Numbered from the stretch's first letter, positions 7,922 to 16,112 are shown. The stretch is 64,000 nucleotides of DNA from Cellulomonas avistercoris (GCF_014836445.1 NZ_JACSQV010000009.1:75512-139511), one strand, 5' to 3'. Notes: generated by a model not told the origin, from the letters alone. Numbers and translations are program-made.

Positions 7922-9496
7922 GTGACAGCTCGACGCACCACCACGCTCGCCGGGGCGCTCGCCGTGCTCGTGCTCGGGACGAGCGCCCTGCTCGCACCGC
8001 CCGCCACGGCCCACGGGCCGGGCGGCAAGCCGGGACCCGGCCACGGGCCGGGGCACACGATCGACGCCGAGCGCTTCGCCCGCCAGGTCACGACGCGCGG
8101 TGTGTGGCGGCACCTGGAGGAGCTCCAGCGCATCGCGGACCGGCACGACGGCAACCGGGCCGCCCTCACCGAGGGCTACGAGGCGAGCGCCCGGTACGTC
8201 GAGCGCACCCTGCAGCGCGCCGGGTACACGACCACGCGCGACCCGTTCACGTTCGGCCTGGAGGTCGTCGACGCCGCGAGCCTGGCCCTCGGCACCGGCG
8301 AGACGTACGAGGTCGACCAGATGCAGTACGCACCGAGCTCGCCCGAGGGCGGCGTCACGGCGCCGGGCTCGACGCCGACCGACACCACCGGCTGCACGGC
8401 CGACTCGTGGGCGGGCGTCGAGGTGACCGGCACGATCGCCGTCGTCAGCCGCGGGGAGTGCGCGTTCGCGGACAAGGCCGTGGCCGCCGAGGCCGCCGGC
8501 GCCGTGGGCGTCGTCGTCTACAACAACGTCGAGGAGATGCTCTTCGGCACCCTCGGTGCGGAGGGCCTCGTGAGCGTGCCCGTCGCCGGCATGGGCCAGG
8601 CCGACGGGCTGGCCGTCGTCGAGGCCGTGGCCGCGGGCGTGGAGCTCACCCTGGACACCCGGTTCCACACCGAGGAGCGCGAGACCTTCAACGTCGTCGC
8701 CGAGACGCGCGCGGGCCGCGACGACAACGTCGTCATGCTCGGGGCGCACCTCGACGGCGTCGAGGAGGGCCCGGGGCTCAACGACAACGGCAGCGGCTCG
8801 GCCGTCCTGCTGGAGGTCGCCGTGCAGCTCGCGAAGCAGAAGAAGCTGAACAACACCGTCCGGTTCGCCTGGTGGGGCGCCGAGGAGCTGGGGCTCCTGG
8901 GCTCGACGGCGTACGTCGACGAGCTCGCGGGTCAGGAGGGTGAGCTCGACCGCATCGCCACGTACCTCAACTTCGACATGGTGGGTTCGCCGAACTACAT
9001 CATCGGCGTGTACGACGCCGACCAGTCCACGTACGAGGCGCCCGTCGAGGTCCCCGAGGGTTCGGCGCAGACGGAGGCCGTCCTCACGGGGTGGTTCGAC
9101 CGCACGGGTCAGCCGTGGGTCGACACGGAGTTCTCGGGCCGCTCGGACTACCAGGCGTTCATCCTCAACGGGGTCCCGGCGTCCGGCCTGTTCACCGGTG
9201 CGGACGACATCAAGACCGAGGAGGAGGTCGCGCTCTTCGGCGGCACGGCGGGGATCCGCCACGACCCGAACTACCACACGGTCGGTGACGACCTGGCGAA
9301 CGTGAGCCGGGAGGCGATCGGCATCATGGCGCCGGCCGTGGCCTTCGCGACCGCGAGCCTCGCGACGGACACGTCGGCGATCAACGGCGTGTCGGGTCCC
9401 GGCGACCAGGGGCACCACCACGGCCCGTGGAAGCCGGGCAAAGGGCACGGCCACGGCCGTGGCCACGAGCACGGCACGCTGCAGAAGGCGTCCTGA
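7922..9496 (+). CDS. Secreted M28 zinc aminopeptidase with PA domain
   Basis: A 524-residue exported peptidase. GTG start with GAAGGGA eight bases upstream. The signal peptide (RRTTTLAGALAVLVLGTSAL...ATA) is followed by a catalytic region split by a protease-associated domain at about residues 130-255 (GTIAVVSRGECAFADK, AVGVVVYNN). The M28 zinc sites are visible: VMLGAHLDGV, GLNDNGSGSA, WWGAEELGLLGS, LNFDMVGSPN and the late His in RHDPNYHTVGDD. These enzymes release N-terminal amino acids from peptides outside the cell. The C-terminus is His/Gly/Lys-rich (HHHGPWKPGKGHGHGRG), as is the start of the mature protein, perhaps aiding metal binding. A strong terminator follows. Confidence 0.93.
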   Translation: MTARRTTTLAGALAVLVLGTSALLAPPATAHGPGGKPGPGHGPGHTIDAERFARQVTTRGVWRHLEELQRIADRHDGNRAALTEGYEASARYVERTLQRAGYTTTRDPFTFGLEVVDAASLALGTGETYEVDQMQYAPSSPEGGVTAPGSTPTDTTGCTADSWAGVEVTGTIAVVSRGECAFADKAVAAEAAGAVGVVVYNNVEEMLFGTLGAEGLVSVPVAGMGQADGLAVVEAVAAGVELTLDTRFHTEERETFNVVAETRAGRDDNVVMLGAHLDGVEEGPGLNDNGSGSAVLLEVAVQLAKQKKLNNTVRFAWWGAEELGLLGSTAYVDELAGQEGELDRIATYLNFDMVGSPNYIIGVYDADQSTYEAPVEVPEGSAQTEAVLTGWFDRTGQPWVDTEFSGRSDYQAFILNGVPASGLFTGADDIKTEEEVALFGGTAGIRHDPNYHTVGDDLANVSREAIGIMAPAVAFATASLATDTSAINGVSGPGDQGHHHGPWKPGKGHGHGRGHEHGTLQKAS

Positions 9497-9529
9497 CGGC
9501 GCTCGTGACGCGCTGACGCGCGGGTGACC

Positions 9530-9564
9530 GGCGGCCCGGGCTCCTCCAGGGGGCTCGGGCCGCC
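9530..9564 (+). terminator. Rho-independent-type hairpin after M28 gene
   Basis: Arms 9530-9544 (GGCGGCCCGGGCTCC) and 9550-9564 pair over 15 positions with one G-T type mismatch and a five-base loop. It lies 33 bases past the peptidase stop. No T tract follows, which is usual in high-GC actinobacteria. Confidence 0.7.
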
Positions 9565-9881
9565 GCACGTCCGGGTCGTCGACCGGCATGCGGCGCTACG
9601 GGTGGAGGGGTGGTGCGTCGTCGTTGGCGTGGCCGCCCAGCCCCGCAGGAGACGGGCGACATCCTGCTCCTTCGAGCAGGCTCTTGCCAAGACCCTTCGT
9701 GACCTTTTCTTGACCTGCGGGCGCCGAAGCGTCAAGCCGAGGGGTGCGCGATGGTCGCAGATGGTCGATTTGTAACAAAGATGTGAAGATTCTCACCCCT
9801 GCGAGACACTGCAGCCGGTCAAGGAGGAGTATCCGAGGTGGCCGCCCAGCCTCGCGCCCAACCCGGCGCTCCCGCCTCGAC
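9565..9881 (+). promoter_or_regulatory. AT-richer orphan leader with strong ribosome binding site
   Basis: This 317-base gap holds no convincing gene. From about 9690 the base composition falls (CCTTTTCTTGACC, ATTTGTAACAAAGATGTGAAG), as in promoters here, with paired GTGACC/TTGACC and GTAACA/GTGAAG half-sites. A near-perfect AAGGAGG at 9821-9827 precedes a GTG at 9838, but the frame closes after about 59 codons, antisense to the Xre gene. It looks like the leader of a gene whose body is no longer here. Confidence 0.35.
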
Positions 9882-10136
9882 TCACGCGCCGATGCGCGGG
9901 AACGGGTCCAGGGAGAACGCGACCTCGACGGGCACGTCGAAGAACGCGGCGATCCGCAGCGCCAGGTGCAGGGACGGGCTGTACTCGCCCCGCTCGAGGT
10001 ACCCGACCGTCTGGTAGTGCACCCCGAGAGCGTCCGCGAGCTCGCGGCGGCTCACGCCGCGCTCGGCACGCAGCACCGCGATCCGGTTGTGGACGGACTC
10101 CCCGCCCGGCGGACGTCGACGTGCCTCCTCGGCCAC
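9882..10136 (-). CDS. Xre-family transcriptional regulator
   Basis: An 84-residue protein from GTG at 10136, two bases after the permease stop. After a basic N-terminal tail, residues about 16-72 form a Cro/C1-type helix-turn-helix: NRIAVLRAERGVSRRELADALGV, HYQTVGYLERGEYSPSL, LALRIAAFFDVPVEVAFSL. Such tiny Xre proteins commonly sit at the end of ABC-2 exporter operons and control them. Its target may be the perfect palindrome over the start of the operon's first gene. Confidence 0.85.
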   Translation of the reverse strand: MAEEARRRPPGGESVHNRIAVLRAERGVSRRELADALGVHYQTVGYLERGEYSPSLHLALRIAAFFDVPVEVAFSLDPFPRIGA

Positions 10137-10138
10137 CC

Positions 10139-11029
10139 TCAGCCCCGCACCAGCGTCTGGAGGCGGTCCGCGAGCGCGCTCGCGGTCTGCCGGGCGGTCG
10201 ACCGGCGCAGCACGACCGGCGCGGCGACGAGCCCGACGACGGCCCACGCGACGAGCACGAGGGCGGCGATCCCCGGGTGCCACGCGCCGCCGAGCTCGAG
10301 CGCCTCCGCGCCCGCCGGCAACGTCGTCGAGCGCAGCCCGTGGGCGAGCCAGTACAGCGGGAACGCCTGGACGGCGCCGGACGCCCAGGGCGGCACGGTC
10401 TGGGCACCGAAGACGCCGGAGAGGAACGCCAGGGCGACGACGGGAGTCATGACGAAGAGCATGACGCGTGTCGGGCGCGCCGCGAGGGCGCCGCCCACGA
10501 TGCCGATCGGCAGCGTCGCCAGCGTGCCGAGGAGCAGCCAGCCCACGACGGCGACCCATCCGCCCGGTCCCTGGTGCATCGGGTCGCCGAGCAGGAACGG
10601 CCACGGCACCAGCAGGATCACCAGCATGGGCAGGGCGCCCAGCGCCTGGCTGACGACGACGCCGACCGTGTACGTCGTCGTGCCCCGGGGAGTGGTGCGC
10701 ATGCGGAGCACGGTGCCCTCCTCGACCTCGGTGGCCAGGGCGAAGGCGGGGCCCATGACCATGCCGAACAGGATGGTGGCGGCCAGGATGCCGGGCAGCG
10801 CCACGTCGGGGAGCGTCAGGCCGCCGCTGCCGGGGACGGTCGTGCCGCGCTGCGTGACGAGGTACACCAGGATCCCGATCCCGATCACGACGTTCCATCC
10901 CACGTCCTCGGGGTTGCGCAGCATGTGCCGGAACTCCGTGACGCCGCGGCGCAGGCCGAGGCGCACGGCCCAGGCGCGGGGCGACGGCGCGGTGCGGGCG
11001 GGCGTCGCAGGGCGTGCGGGCGTGCTCAT
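10139..11029 (-). CDS. ABC-2 type exporter permease
   Basis: A 296-residue membrane protein with about six hydrophobic segments, starting ATG inside a four-base overlap with the ATPase stop. N-terminal cytoplasmic arm (RLGLRRGVTEFRHMLRNPEDVGW) precedes TM1 (NVVIGIGILVYLV). The motif-like ATEVEEGTVLRMRTTPRG between the second and third segments is typical of DrrB/NatB-like ABC-2 permeases, which export drugs, lipids or polysaccharides. It forms the membrane half of the transporter with the gene before it. Confidence 0.87.
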   Translation of the reverse strand: MSTPARPATPARTAPSPRAWAVRLGLRRGVTEFRHMLRNPEDVGWNVVIGIGILVYLVTQRGTTVPGSGGLTLPDVALPGILAATILFGMVMGPAFALATEVEEGTVLRMRTTPRGTTTYTVGVVVSQALGALPMLVILLVPWPFLLGDPMHQGPGGWVAVVGWLLLGTLATLPIGIVGGALAARPTRVMLFVMTPVVALAFLSGVFGAQTVPPWASGAVQAFPLYWLAHGLRSTTLPAGAEALELGGAWHPGIAALVLVAWAVVGLVAAPVVLRRSTARQTASALADRLQTLVRG

Positions 11030-11937
11030 CGCGTGACCGCCAGGTCCCGGTGCGCGGCGTCGGTCTCGTGCCGGCGGACGATGTCGAGGTACGCGTCCTC
11101 GAGGCTGGCGCGGACCACCTCGAGGTCCTCCACGCCGCCGGTCGCGAGGAGCTCGCGCGTGAAGGCGACGGGGTCGTGCGTGCTGTGCACGTGCCGGGCC
11201 CCGCCGGCGCTCCAGCGCACCTCGGACGGTCCGGCGACCTCCCGCGCGACCGCGGCCGGGCTGCCCGCGGCGACGATGCGGCCGCCGGCGAGCAGCAGGA
11301 TGCGGTCGGCGACCGTCTCGGCCTCCGCCAGGTCGTGCGTGGTGAGCAGGGCGACGGTGCCGTCACGGTCCACGACCTCGTGGACGAGCTCGTGGAACTC
11401 GCGGCGCGCGGCGGGGTCGAGACCGGCGGTGGGCTCGTCGAGGATCAGGAGGTCGGGTCGGCCGACGAGCCCGACGGCGACGTCGAGGCGGCGGCGCTGA
11501 CCACCGGAGAGGGTCGACATGCGCTGGTCGGCCGCGTCGGTGAGCCCGACGCGCGCGAGCAGGTCGTCGACGTCGCGCGGCCGGGCGGCCCCGTCGGTCG
11601 CGTAGGGCCGGTAGCTGTCGGCGAGGTGGCCGAGCAGCTCGCGGACCCGCCACCGCCGGTGGTCGCGCCACGACTGCAGGACGACGCCGATGCGTGCGCG
11701 CCAGGCGTCGTCACCGTCCTCGGGGTCGGTGCCGAGCACGGTGACGTCACCGGCGTCGCGCCGGCGGAACCCCTCGACGATCTCGACGGTGGTGGTCTTG
11801 CCGGCGCCGTTGGGCCCCAGGAGCGCGACGACCTCGCCCGGTGCGACGTCGAAGTCGACGCCGTCGAGGACGGTGCGCTCGCCGTACGCCATGCGCAGCC
11901 CTGCGACGTGCACGGCGGCACTCTCGACGGTGTCCAT
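11026..11937 (-). CDS. ABC exporter ATPase (DrrA-like)
   Basis: A 303-residue nucleotide-binding protein: Walker A GPNGAGKTTTVEIVEGF, Q loop VVLQSWRDHRRW, signature LSGGQRRRLDVAVGL, Walker B LLILDEPTAGLD, H loop LLTTHDLAEAETVAD, and a C-terminal regulatory extension that includes HVHSTHDPVAFTRELL. It is first in a three-gene operon with the permease and Xre regulator. Its ATG (11937-11935) lies inside a perfect inverted repeat, so both transcription and translation may be controlled there. No clear Shine-Dalgarno precedes it. Confidence 0.93.
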   Translation of the reverse strand: MDTVESAAVHVAGLRMAYGERTVLDGVDFDVAPGEVVALLGPNGAGKTTTVEIVEGFRRRDAGDVTVLGTDPEDGDDAWRARIGVVLQSWRDHRRWRVRELLGHLADSYRPYATDGAARPRDVDDLLARVGLTDAADQRMSTLSGGQRRRLDVAVGLVGRPDLLILDEPTAGLDPAARREFHELVHEVVDRDGTVALLTTHDLAEAETVADRILLLAGGRIVAAGSPAAVAREVAGPSEVRWSAGGARHVHSTHDPVAFTRELLATGGVEDLEVVRASLEDAYLDIVRRHETDAAHRDLAVTR

Positions 11938-11957
11938 GTAGTAGGTCTACTACATGG
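11934..11957 (-). promoter_or_regulatory. Perfect 11-bp inverted repeat over ATPase start codon
   Basis: CCATGTAGTAG at 11934-11944 and CTACTACATGG at 11947-11957 are exact reverse complements with a two-base centre. The ATPase start codon is inside the proximal arm. A TATAGC -10-like hexamer lies at 11975-11970 on the same strand, which would place the start of transcription near 11963 and the operator at about +6 to +30. It fits a repressor site for the operon's own Xre protein; as RNA it could also hide the start codon in a hairpin. Confidence 0.6.
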
Positions 11958-12017
11958 CATCGTAGGTGCGCTATAGCAGTCGGGCGGTTTCCTCCGGGTT
12001 CACCCGAGGTGAGCCGC

Positions 12018-12446
12018 TCACCCCCGGCCCGGCCCGGCGACGTTGACCATCCAGCCGACACCGAACCGGTCGGTGCACATCCCGAACTCGTCGCCCCACG
12101 GCGCGACCTCCATCGGCACCCCGGGGGTTCCGCCCTCCGAGAGGCGCGCGAACACCGCGCGCAGCGCCTCGGCGTCCTGCGGCCCGCCGAACAGCGCGAC
12201 CGATGCCGAGGTCTCGTCCGGGACCGGCATCCCCGCGGGTGCGTCCGACGCCATGAGGAGGCCACCGCCCGCGGGCAGCTCGAGCTGGGAGTGCATGATC
12301 TTGCCCGCGTCCGCGGGGTCCTGCGCCATGCCGTACTCGTCGAACGTGCTGAACGTCGGCTCGGCGCCGAAGACCTCGCCGTAGAACTCCATCGCGGCGC
12401 GGGCCTCGGTGCGGAAGTTCAGGTAGGGGCTGATGCGGGCGGTCAT
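12018..12446 (-). CDS. VOC/PhnB-like glyoxalase-fold protein
   Basis: A 142-residue protein beginning MTARISPYLNFRTEARAAMEFY with an excellent GGAGG upstream, which decides this ATG over the one at 12488. The layout (YLNF..AMEFYGEVFGAEPTF, MHSQLELPAGGGLLMASD, VALFGGPQDAEALRAVFARL, PWGDEFGMCTDRFGVGWMVNV) is that of PhnB/YjdN-type vicinal oxygen chelate proteins, often binding small molecules or metals. Substrate unknown. It stands alone on this strand. Confidence 0.85.
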   Translation of the reverse strand: MTARISPYLNFRTEARAAMEFYGEVFGAEPTFSTFDEYGMAQDPADAGKIMHSQLELPAGGGLLMASDAPAGMPVPDETSASVALFGGPQDAEALRAVFARLSEGGTPGVPMEVAPWGDEFGMCTDRFGVGWMVNVAGPGRG

Positions 12447-12568
12447 GTGGTCCTCCGGTTGCTCGTGCCGACGTGAGGTACCGACCACGTCGGCGGCCGT
12501 GACTCACCGGGTGCACCCCGCGCCGCTGCGGCGCGGTTAGGGTGATCGTGACCCCCCGGAGGACCCCC

Positions 12569-12715
12569 ATGTGCTACCCCACCCCCTGCCCGACGTGCGG
12601 CCTGACCACCTGGGCCGGCTGCGGCGAGCACGTCGACTCCGTGCGCGCCCAGGTGCCCGACGCGCAGTGGTGCACCTGCGACGCCGAGGCGGTGACGCCG
12701 ACACCCGTCGGCTGA
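12569..12715 (+). CDS. Small Cys-rich conserved protein (48 aa)
   Basis: A 48-residue protein with GGAGGA nine bases before the ATG. It starts MCYPTPCPTCGLTTWAGCGE and ends near QWCTCDAE, with seven cysteines in CxxC-like spacing plus a His. I recognise this as the widespread small protein beginning MCYPxxCxxCGKTTWxGCGxH found in many actinobacteria and some fungi; its function is not established to my knowledge. Zinc binding is likely from the cysteine pattern. It directly precedes the S9 peptidase gene by 18 bases and may be co-transcribed. Confidence 0.8.
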   Translation: MCYPTPCPTCGLTTWAGCGEHVDSVRAQVPDAQWCTCDAEAVTPTPVG

Positions 12716-12733
12716 GGGTGATAGGACGGGGGC

Positions 12734-14848
12734 ATGACGACACCCCCCGACGGCGACCTCCCGGCCGCCACGCCCTTCCACGACCTCGACGCGTACGTCG
12801 CGCTGCCGCGCCTGTCCGGCCTCGTGCTCTCGCCCGACGGCACACGCCTCGTCACGGGCGTCCAGACCCTCGACCGCAAGCGCACCGGGTACGTCACGGC
12901 GCTGTGGGAGGTCGACCCCGCCGGTGAGCGCCCTGCGCGACGCCTGACGCGCTCGGCCAAGAGCGAGTCGTCCGCGGCGTTCACCCCCGCCGGCGACCTG
13001 CTCTTCACCAGTGCGCGCCCGGACCCCGACGCGCAGGACCCCGACGCCGAGCCCACGGCCGCGCTGTGGCTGCTGCCCGCCGACGGCGCCGAGGCCCGCG
13101 TGGTCGCCGACCGTCGCGCCGGCGTCGGCGGCGTGCAGGTCGCGACGGACGCGCCCACGGTCCTCGTCGTGTCCGACGTGCTGCCGTCGGCGAGCGACCC
13201 GGCCGACGACGACCGCCGTCACCAGGAGCGCAAGGAGGCCAAGGTGGCCGCGATCCTGCACACGGGCTACCCGGTGCGCTACTGGGACCACGACCTCGGC
13301 CCCGGCTCGCCGCACGCGCTGGTCGCGACGGTCGGCAGCGACGTCGCCGCGCCGCGCGCCGGCGAGAGCGACCCCCGGCTCGACCTGCGGGACGTCACCC
13401 CGGACGCGCGCATCGAGCTGCTGGAGCAGTCGCCCGCGCTCAGCCCCGACGGTCGCACGGTCGTCACACCGTGGAACCGCGGGGGAGCGCGCGGCGAGCT
13501 GCGCACCCACCTGGTGGCCGTCGACGTCGCGACGCGCGAGCGTCGCGTGCTCGTCGAGGACGAGGCCGGGGACATCGGGCACCCCGTCGTGTCGCCCGAC
13601 GGGCAGTGGGTCGCCTACGCCCGCGAGACGCTCTCGACGCCCCACCGCGCACCGGCCGTCGAGCTGTGGGTCGTGCCGTTCGCGGGCGGTGAGCCCCGCC
13701 GCCTCGCCGCCGGCTGGGACCGCTGGCCGTCGAGCCCGGTCTGGCTGCCCTCGTCCGACGCGCTCCTGGTGGTCGCCGACGACGACGGCCGTGCGCCGGT
13801 GTTCCACGTGGAACTGAGCTCCGACACCGTGACGCGCGTGACCAGCGACGACGCGGCGTTCTCCGACGTGCGCGTGAGCCCCGACGGCCGGACCGCCTAC
13901 GCGCTGCGCACGTCCTACGAGGCGCCCGCGCACCCCGTGCGGATCGACCTCGCGGCCGCGCTCGCGGGCGCGCCCGTCGCGGCGGAGGCGCTGCTGTCGC
14001 CCGCCGCCGACGTCCCGCTCCCGGGACGCCTGGAGGAGGTCGTGACGACGGCCGCCGACGGCACGCGGGTGCGCTCCTGGCTCGCCCTGCCCGACGGCGC
14101 CGGCCCCGACGCGAAGGCGCCGCTGCTGCTGTGGATCCACGGCGGACCGCTCGGCTCGTGGAACGCGTGGTCGTGGCGGTGGAACCCGTGGCTGATGGTC
14201 GCGCGCGGCTACGCCGTGCTGCTGCCGGACCCCGCGCTGTCGACCGGCTACGGCCAGGACTTCGTGCAGCGCGGCTGGGGATCCTGGGGTGCGGCGCCGT
14301 ACACGGACCTGCTCGCCGCGACCGACGCCGCGCTCGAGCGCGACGACCTCGACCCCGAGCGCACGGCCGCGATGGGCGGGTCGTTCGGCGGGTACATGGC
14401 CAACTGGGTCGCGGGGCACACCGACCGCTTCCGCGCGATCGTCACGCACGCGAGCCTGTGGGCCCTCGACCAGTTCGGCCCCACGACGGACGCGGCGTAC
14501 TACTGGCAGCGCGAGATGACGCCCGAGATGGCGATGGAGAACTCGCCGCACCGGTTCGTCGGCGACATCGTCACGCCGATGCTGGTCGTCCACGGCGACA
14601 AGGACTACCGCGTGCCCATCGGCGAGGGCCTGCGCCTGTGGTACGAGCTGCTGTCGTCCTCCGGCCTGCCCGCCGACGAGCACGGCCGCAGCCCGCACCG
14701 GTTCCTCTACTACCCGGACGAGAACCACTGGATCCTGCAGCCGCAGCACGCCAAGGTCTGGTACGGCACGGTCGAGGCCTTCCTCGCCGAGCACGTCCTG
14801 GGCCGCACGGGCGACGACGCGGTCCGCTACCCGGACCTGCTGGGCTGA
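12734..14848 (+). CDS. S9 family prolyl oligopeptidase
   Basis: A 704-residue serine peptidase. The N-terminal half is a beta-propeller with repeated SPDG(T/R) blades (VLSPDGTRLV, LSPDGRTVV, VSPDGQWVAYA, VSPDGRTAYAL). The C-terminal alpha/beta hydrolase domain has the oxyanion region LLWIHGGPLGSWN, nucleophile S550 in MGGSFGGYMANW, Asp near 624 in HGDKDYRVP and His near 665 in PDENHWIL. There is no signal peptide, so it acts in the cytoplasm, where acylaminoacyl- and dipeptidyl-type members trim short peptides. It ends 15 bases before a long terminator hairpin. Confidence 0.92.
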   Translation: MTTPPDGDLPAATPFHDLDAYVALPRLSGLVLSPDGTRLVTGVQTLDRKRTGYVTALWEVDPAGERPARRLTRSAKSESSAAFTPAGDLLFTSARPDPDAQDPDAEPTAALWLLPADGAEARVVADRRAGVGGVQVATDAPTVLVVSDVLPSASDPADDDRRHQERKEAKVAAILHTGYPVRYWDHDLGPGSPHALVATVGSDVAAPRAGESDPRLDLRDVTPDARIELLEQSPALSPDGRTVVTPWNRGGARGELRTHLVAVDVATRERRVLVEDEAGDIGHPVVSPDGQWVAYARETLSTPHRAPAVELWVVPFAGGEPRRLAAGWDRWPSSPVWLPSSDALLVVADDDGRAPVFHVELSSDTVTRVTSDDAAFSDVRVSPDGRTAYALRTSYEAPAHPVRIDLAAALAGAPVAAEALLSPAADVPLPGRLEEVVTTAADGTRVRSWLALPDGAGPDAKAPLLLWIHGGPLGSWNAWSWRWNPWLMVARGYAVLLPDPALSTGYGQDFVQRGWGSWGAAPYTDLLAATDAALERDDLDPERTAAMGGSFGGYMANWVAGHTDRFRAIVTHASLWALDQFGPTTDAAYYWQREMTPEMAMENSPHRFVGDIVTPMLVVHGDKDYRVPIGEGLRLWYELLSSSGLPADEHGRSPHRFLYYPDENHWILQPQHAKVWYGTVEAFLAEHVLGRTGDDAVRYPDLLG

Positions 14849-14863
14849 CACCCGCGGCGCCGG

Positions 14864-14901
14864 CACCGGGAAGTGGTCGCCCAGGTGACCACTTCCCGGT
14901 G
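14864..14901 (+). terminator. 15-bp perfect-stem terminator between convergent genes
   Basis: CACCGGGAAGTGGTC (14864-14878) and its exact reverse complement (14887-14901) enclose an eight-base loop. It lies between the S9 peptidase and a convergent gene and so can serve both. It is part of a longer repeat also found near 59.5 kb. Confidence 0.8.
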
Positions 14902-14930
14902 CCCGCCGCGCAGATGCGACCACTCACGCG
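14864..14930 (+). repeat. Dispersed repeat element, copy A
   Basis: Three modules occur: GGGAAGTGGTC (14868-14878), GTGACCAC six bases later (14885-14892) and ATGCGACCAC ending 23 bases further on (octamer 14916-14923), followed by ACGCGG. The element at 59464-59530 has the same modules with the same 6- and 23-base spacings. The 5' part doubles as a terminator here. Confidence 0.6.
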
Positions 14931-14963
14931 GGGCGAGGGCCGCAGGGCCCGCCGGCACCGGGG

Positions 14964-16112
14964 TCAGAGGTCGGACGGGTCCACCAGGAAGTCGGCCTCG
15001 TCGGCGACCTCGCCGCCCGTCACCGCCTGCAGCGCCCTGGTCACCGTCGCGATGAGCGGTGCCGAGCGGCTGCGCGCGACGCGGTGCTCGAACGACGGCT
15101 TCTCGCGCTCGATCTGCTCGATCTCGAACGGCTCCCACCGCACGCGGTAGGCCACCACGCCGTCCTTGGTCCAGGGCAGGTTCTCCATGAGCGGCGGCAG
15201 CTGCTCGCACGCGGCGACCTCGACCGCGAGCATGCCGTCGACGCCGAGGTCGACGAGGACGCCGAACGCCTCGGCCGGAGGCGGGTCGGCGAGCATCAGC
15301 TGGTCGTACGCATCGGCCTCGGCCATGAGCCGGCGGCGGTCGTCGGCGTCCGCGATGCCGTGCTCCTCGAGCGCCGCCCGCAGGCCCGAGCCGCCGGACT
15401 CCGGCGCCCCGCCCACCTGTCCCTGCGACCCGCGTCCGGCCAGGACCGTCGGCCCGGACCACGAGCCGGGCGTCGCGACCGACAGGTACGCGCGCGGCTG
15501 CACGCCCTGCACAACCGCGAGCACGTGCTCCGGCTCGAGCCAGCGGTCGGTGAGCACGGTCAGGTCCGTGGCCGCGTCCGGGTCCGGCGTCAGTACGACG
15601 CCCGTCTGCGTGCGCACCGACCCGCCGAGGCGTCGCGCGGCGGCGACGAGCCACTGCAGCACGCGCTCCTCCTCGCGGATCGGCAGGCCGTCGGGGAACG
15701 CGCGCTTGAAGCCGTCCCGGTCGCCGCCGGGCCAGGGGCGCTCACCCCGCTCGCGCGGCGCGTCGAGCACCCACACCATGACGGTCGTCGCGGGCAGGCC
15801 GAGGCCGATCGCGTCGTGCGCGCCGATCGCGTAGGGCCCGGTGAGCGACGACAGGCGCGCGAGCCGCAGGACGCGGGACGGCCGCGCGCTCTGGCGGGCG
15901 ACCGAGCGCATGCCGAACGCCGCGGTCACGGCCGGCAGCACGCCCGTGCGGGCCGGTGCCTCCGCGGGGCGCGCGTCCTCCCAGCGGGCGTTGCGGAACC
16001 TGCTGGCGGCGAGGACCTCGATCTCCTCGGGCTCGACGCCGGCGGGCAGCGCGAGCAGGTGACGCTCGGCCAGGGTCGGGTCGGTCACGACGAGCGGCGG
16101 GTACGCGGTCAT
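14964..16112 (-). CDS. Conserved hypothetical protein, paralogue of 52743-53672
   Basis: A 382-residue protein starting ATG in a TGATG overlap with the dcd stop. No signal peptide or membrane segment. No known family recognised. Visible landmarks: SSLTGPYAIGAHDA, AARRLGGSVRT, LTPDPDAATDLTVLTD, a Gly/Ser-rich loop (GRGSQGQVGGAPESGGSG) and a C-terminal module ENLPWTKDGVVAYRVRW, PLIATVTRALQAVTGG, ADEADFLVDPSDL. The same blocks occur in the 309-residue protein at 52.7-53.7 kb, so this is a real family. Coupling to dcd hints at a house-keeping or nucleotide-related job but proves nothing. Confidence 0.75.
   Translation of the reverse strand: MTAYPPLVVTDPTLAERHLLALPAGVEPEEIEVLAASRFRNARWEDARPAEAPARTGVLPAVTAAFGMRSVARQSARPSRVLRLARLSSLTGPYAIGAHDAIGLGLPATTVMVWVLDAPRERGERPWPGGDRDGFKRAFPDGLPIREEERVLQWLVAAARRLGGSVRTQTGVVLTPDPDAATDLTVLTDRWLEPEHVLAVVQGVQPRAYLSVATPGSWSGPTVLAGRGSQGQVGGAPESGGSGLRAALEEHGIADADDRRRLMAEADAYDQLMLADPPPAEAFGVLVDLGVDGMLAVEVAACEQLPPLMENLPWTKDGVVAYRVRWEPFEIEQIEREKPSFEHRVARSRSAPLIATVTRALQAVTGGEVADEADFLVDPSDL

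Noticed and set aside
9838-10020. Plus-strand gene starting at GTG 9838 after AAGGAGG
   Set aside because: Only about 59 codons, no recognisable motif, and fully antisense to a well-supported Xre regulator.
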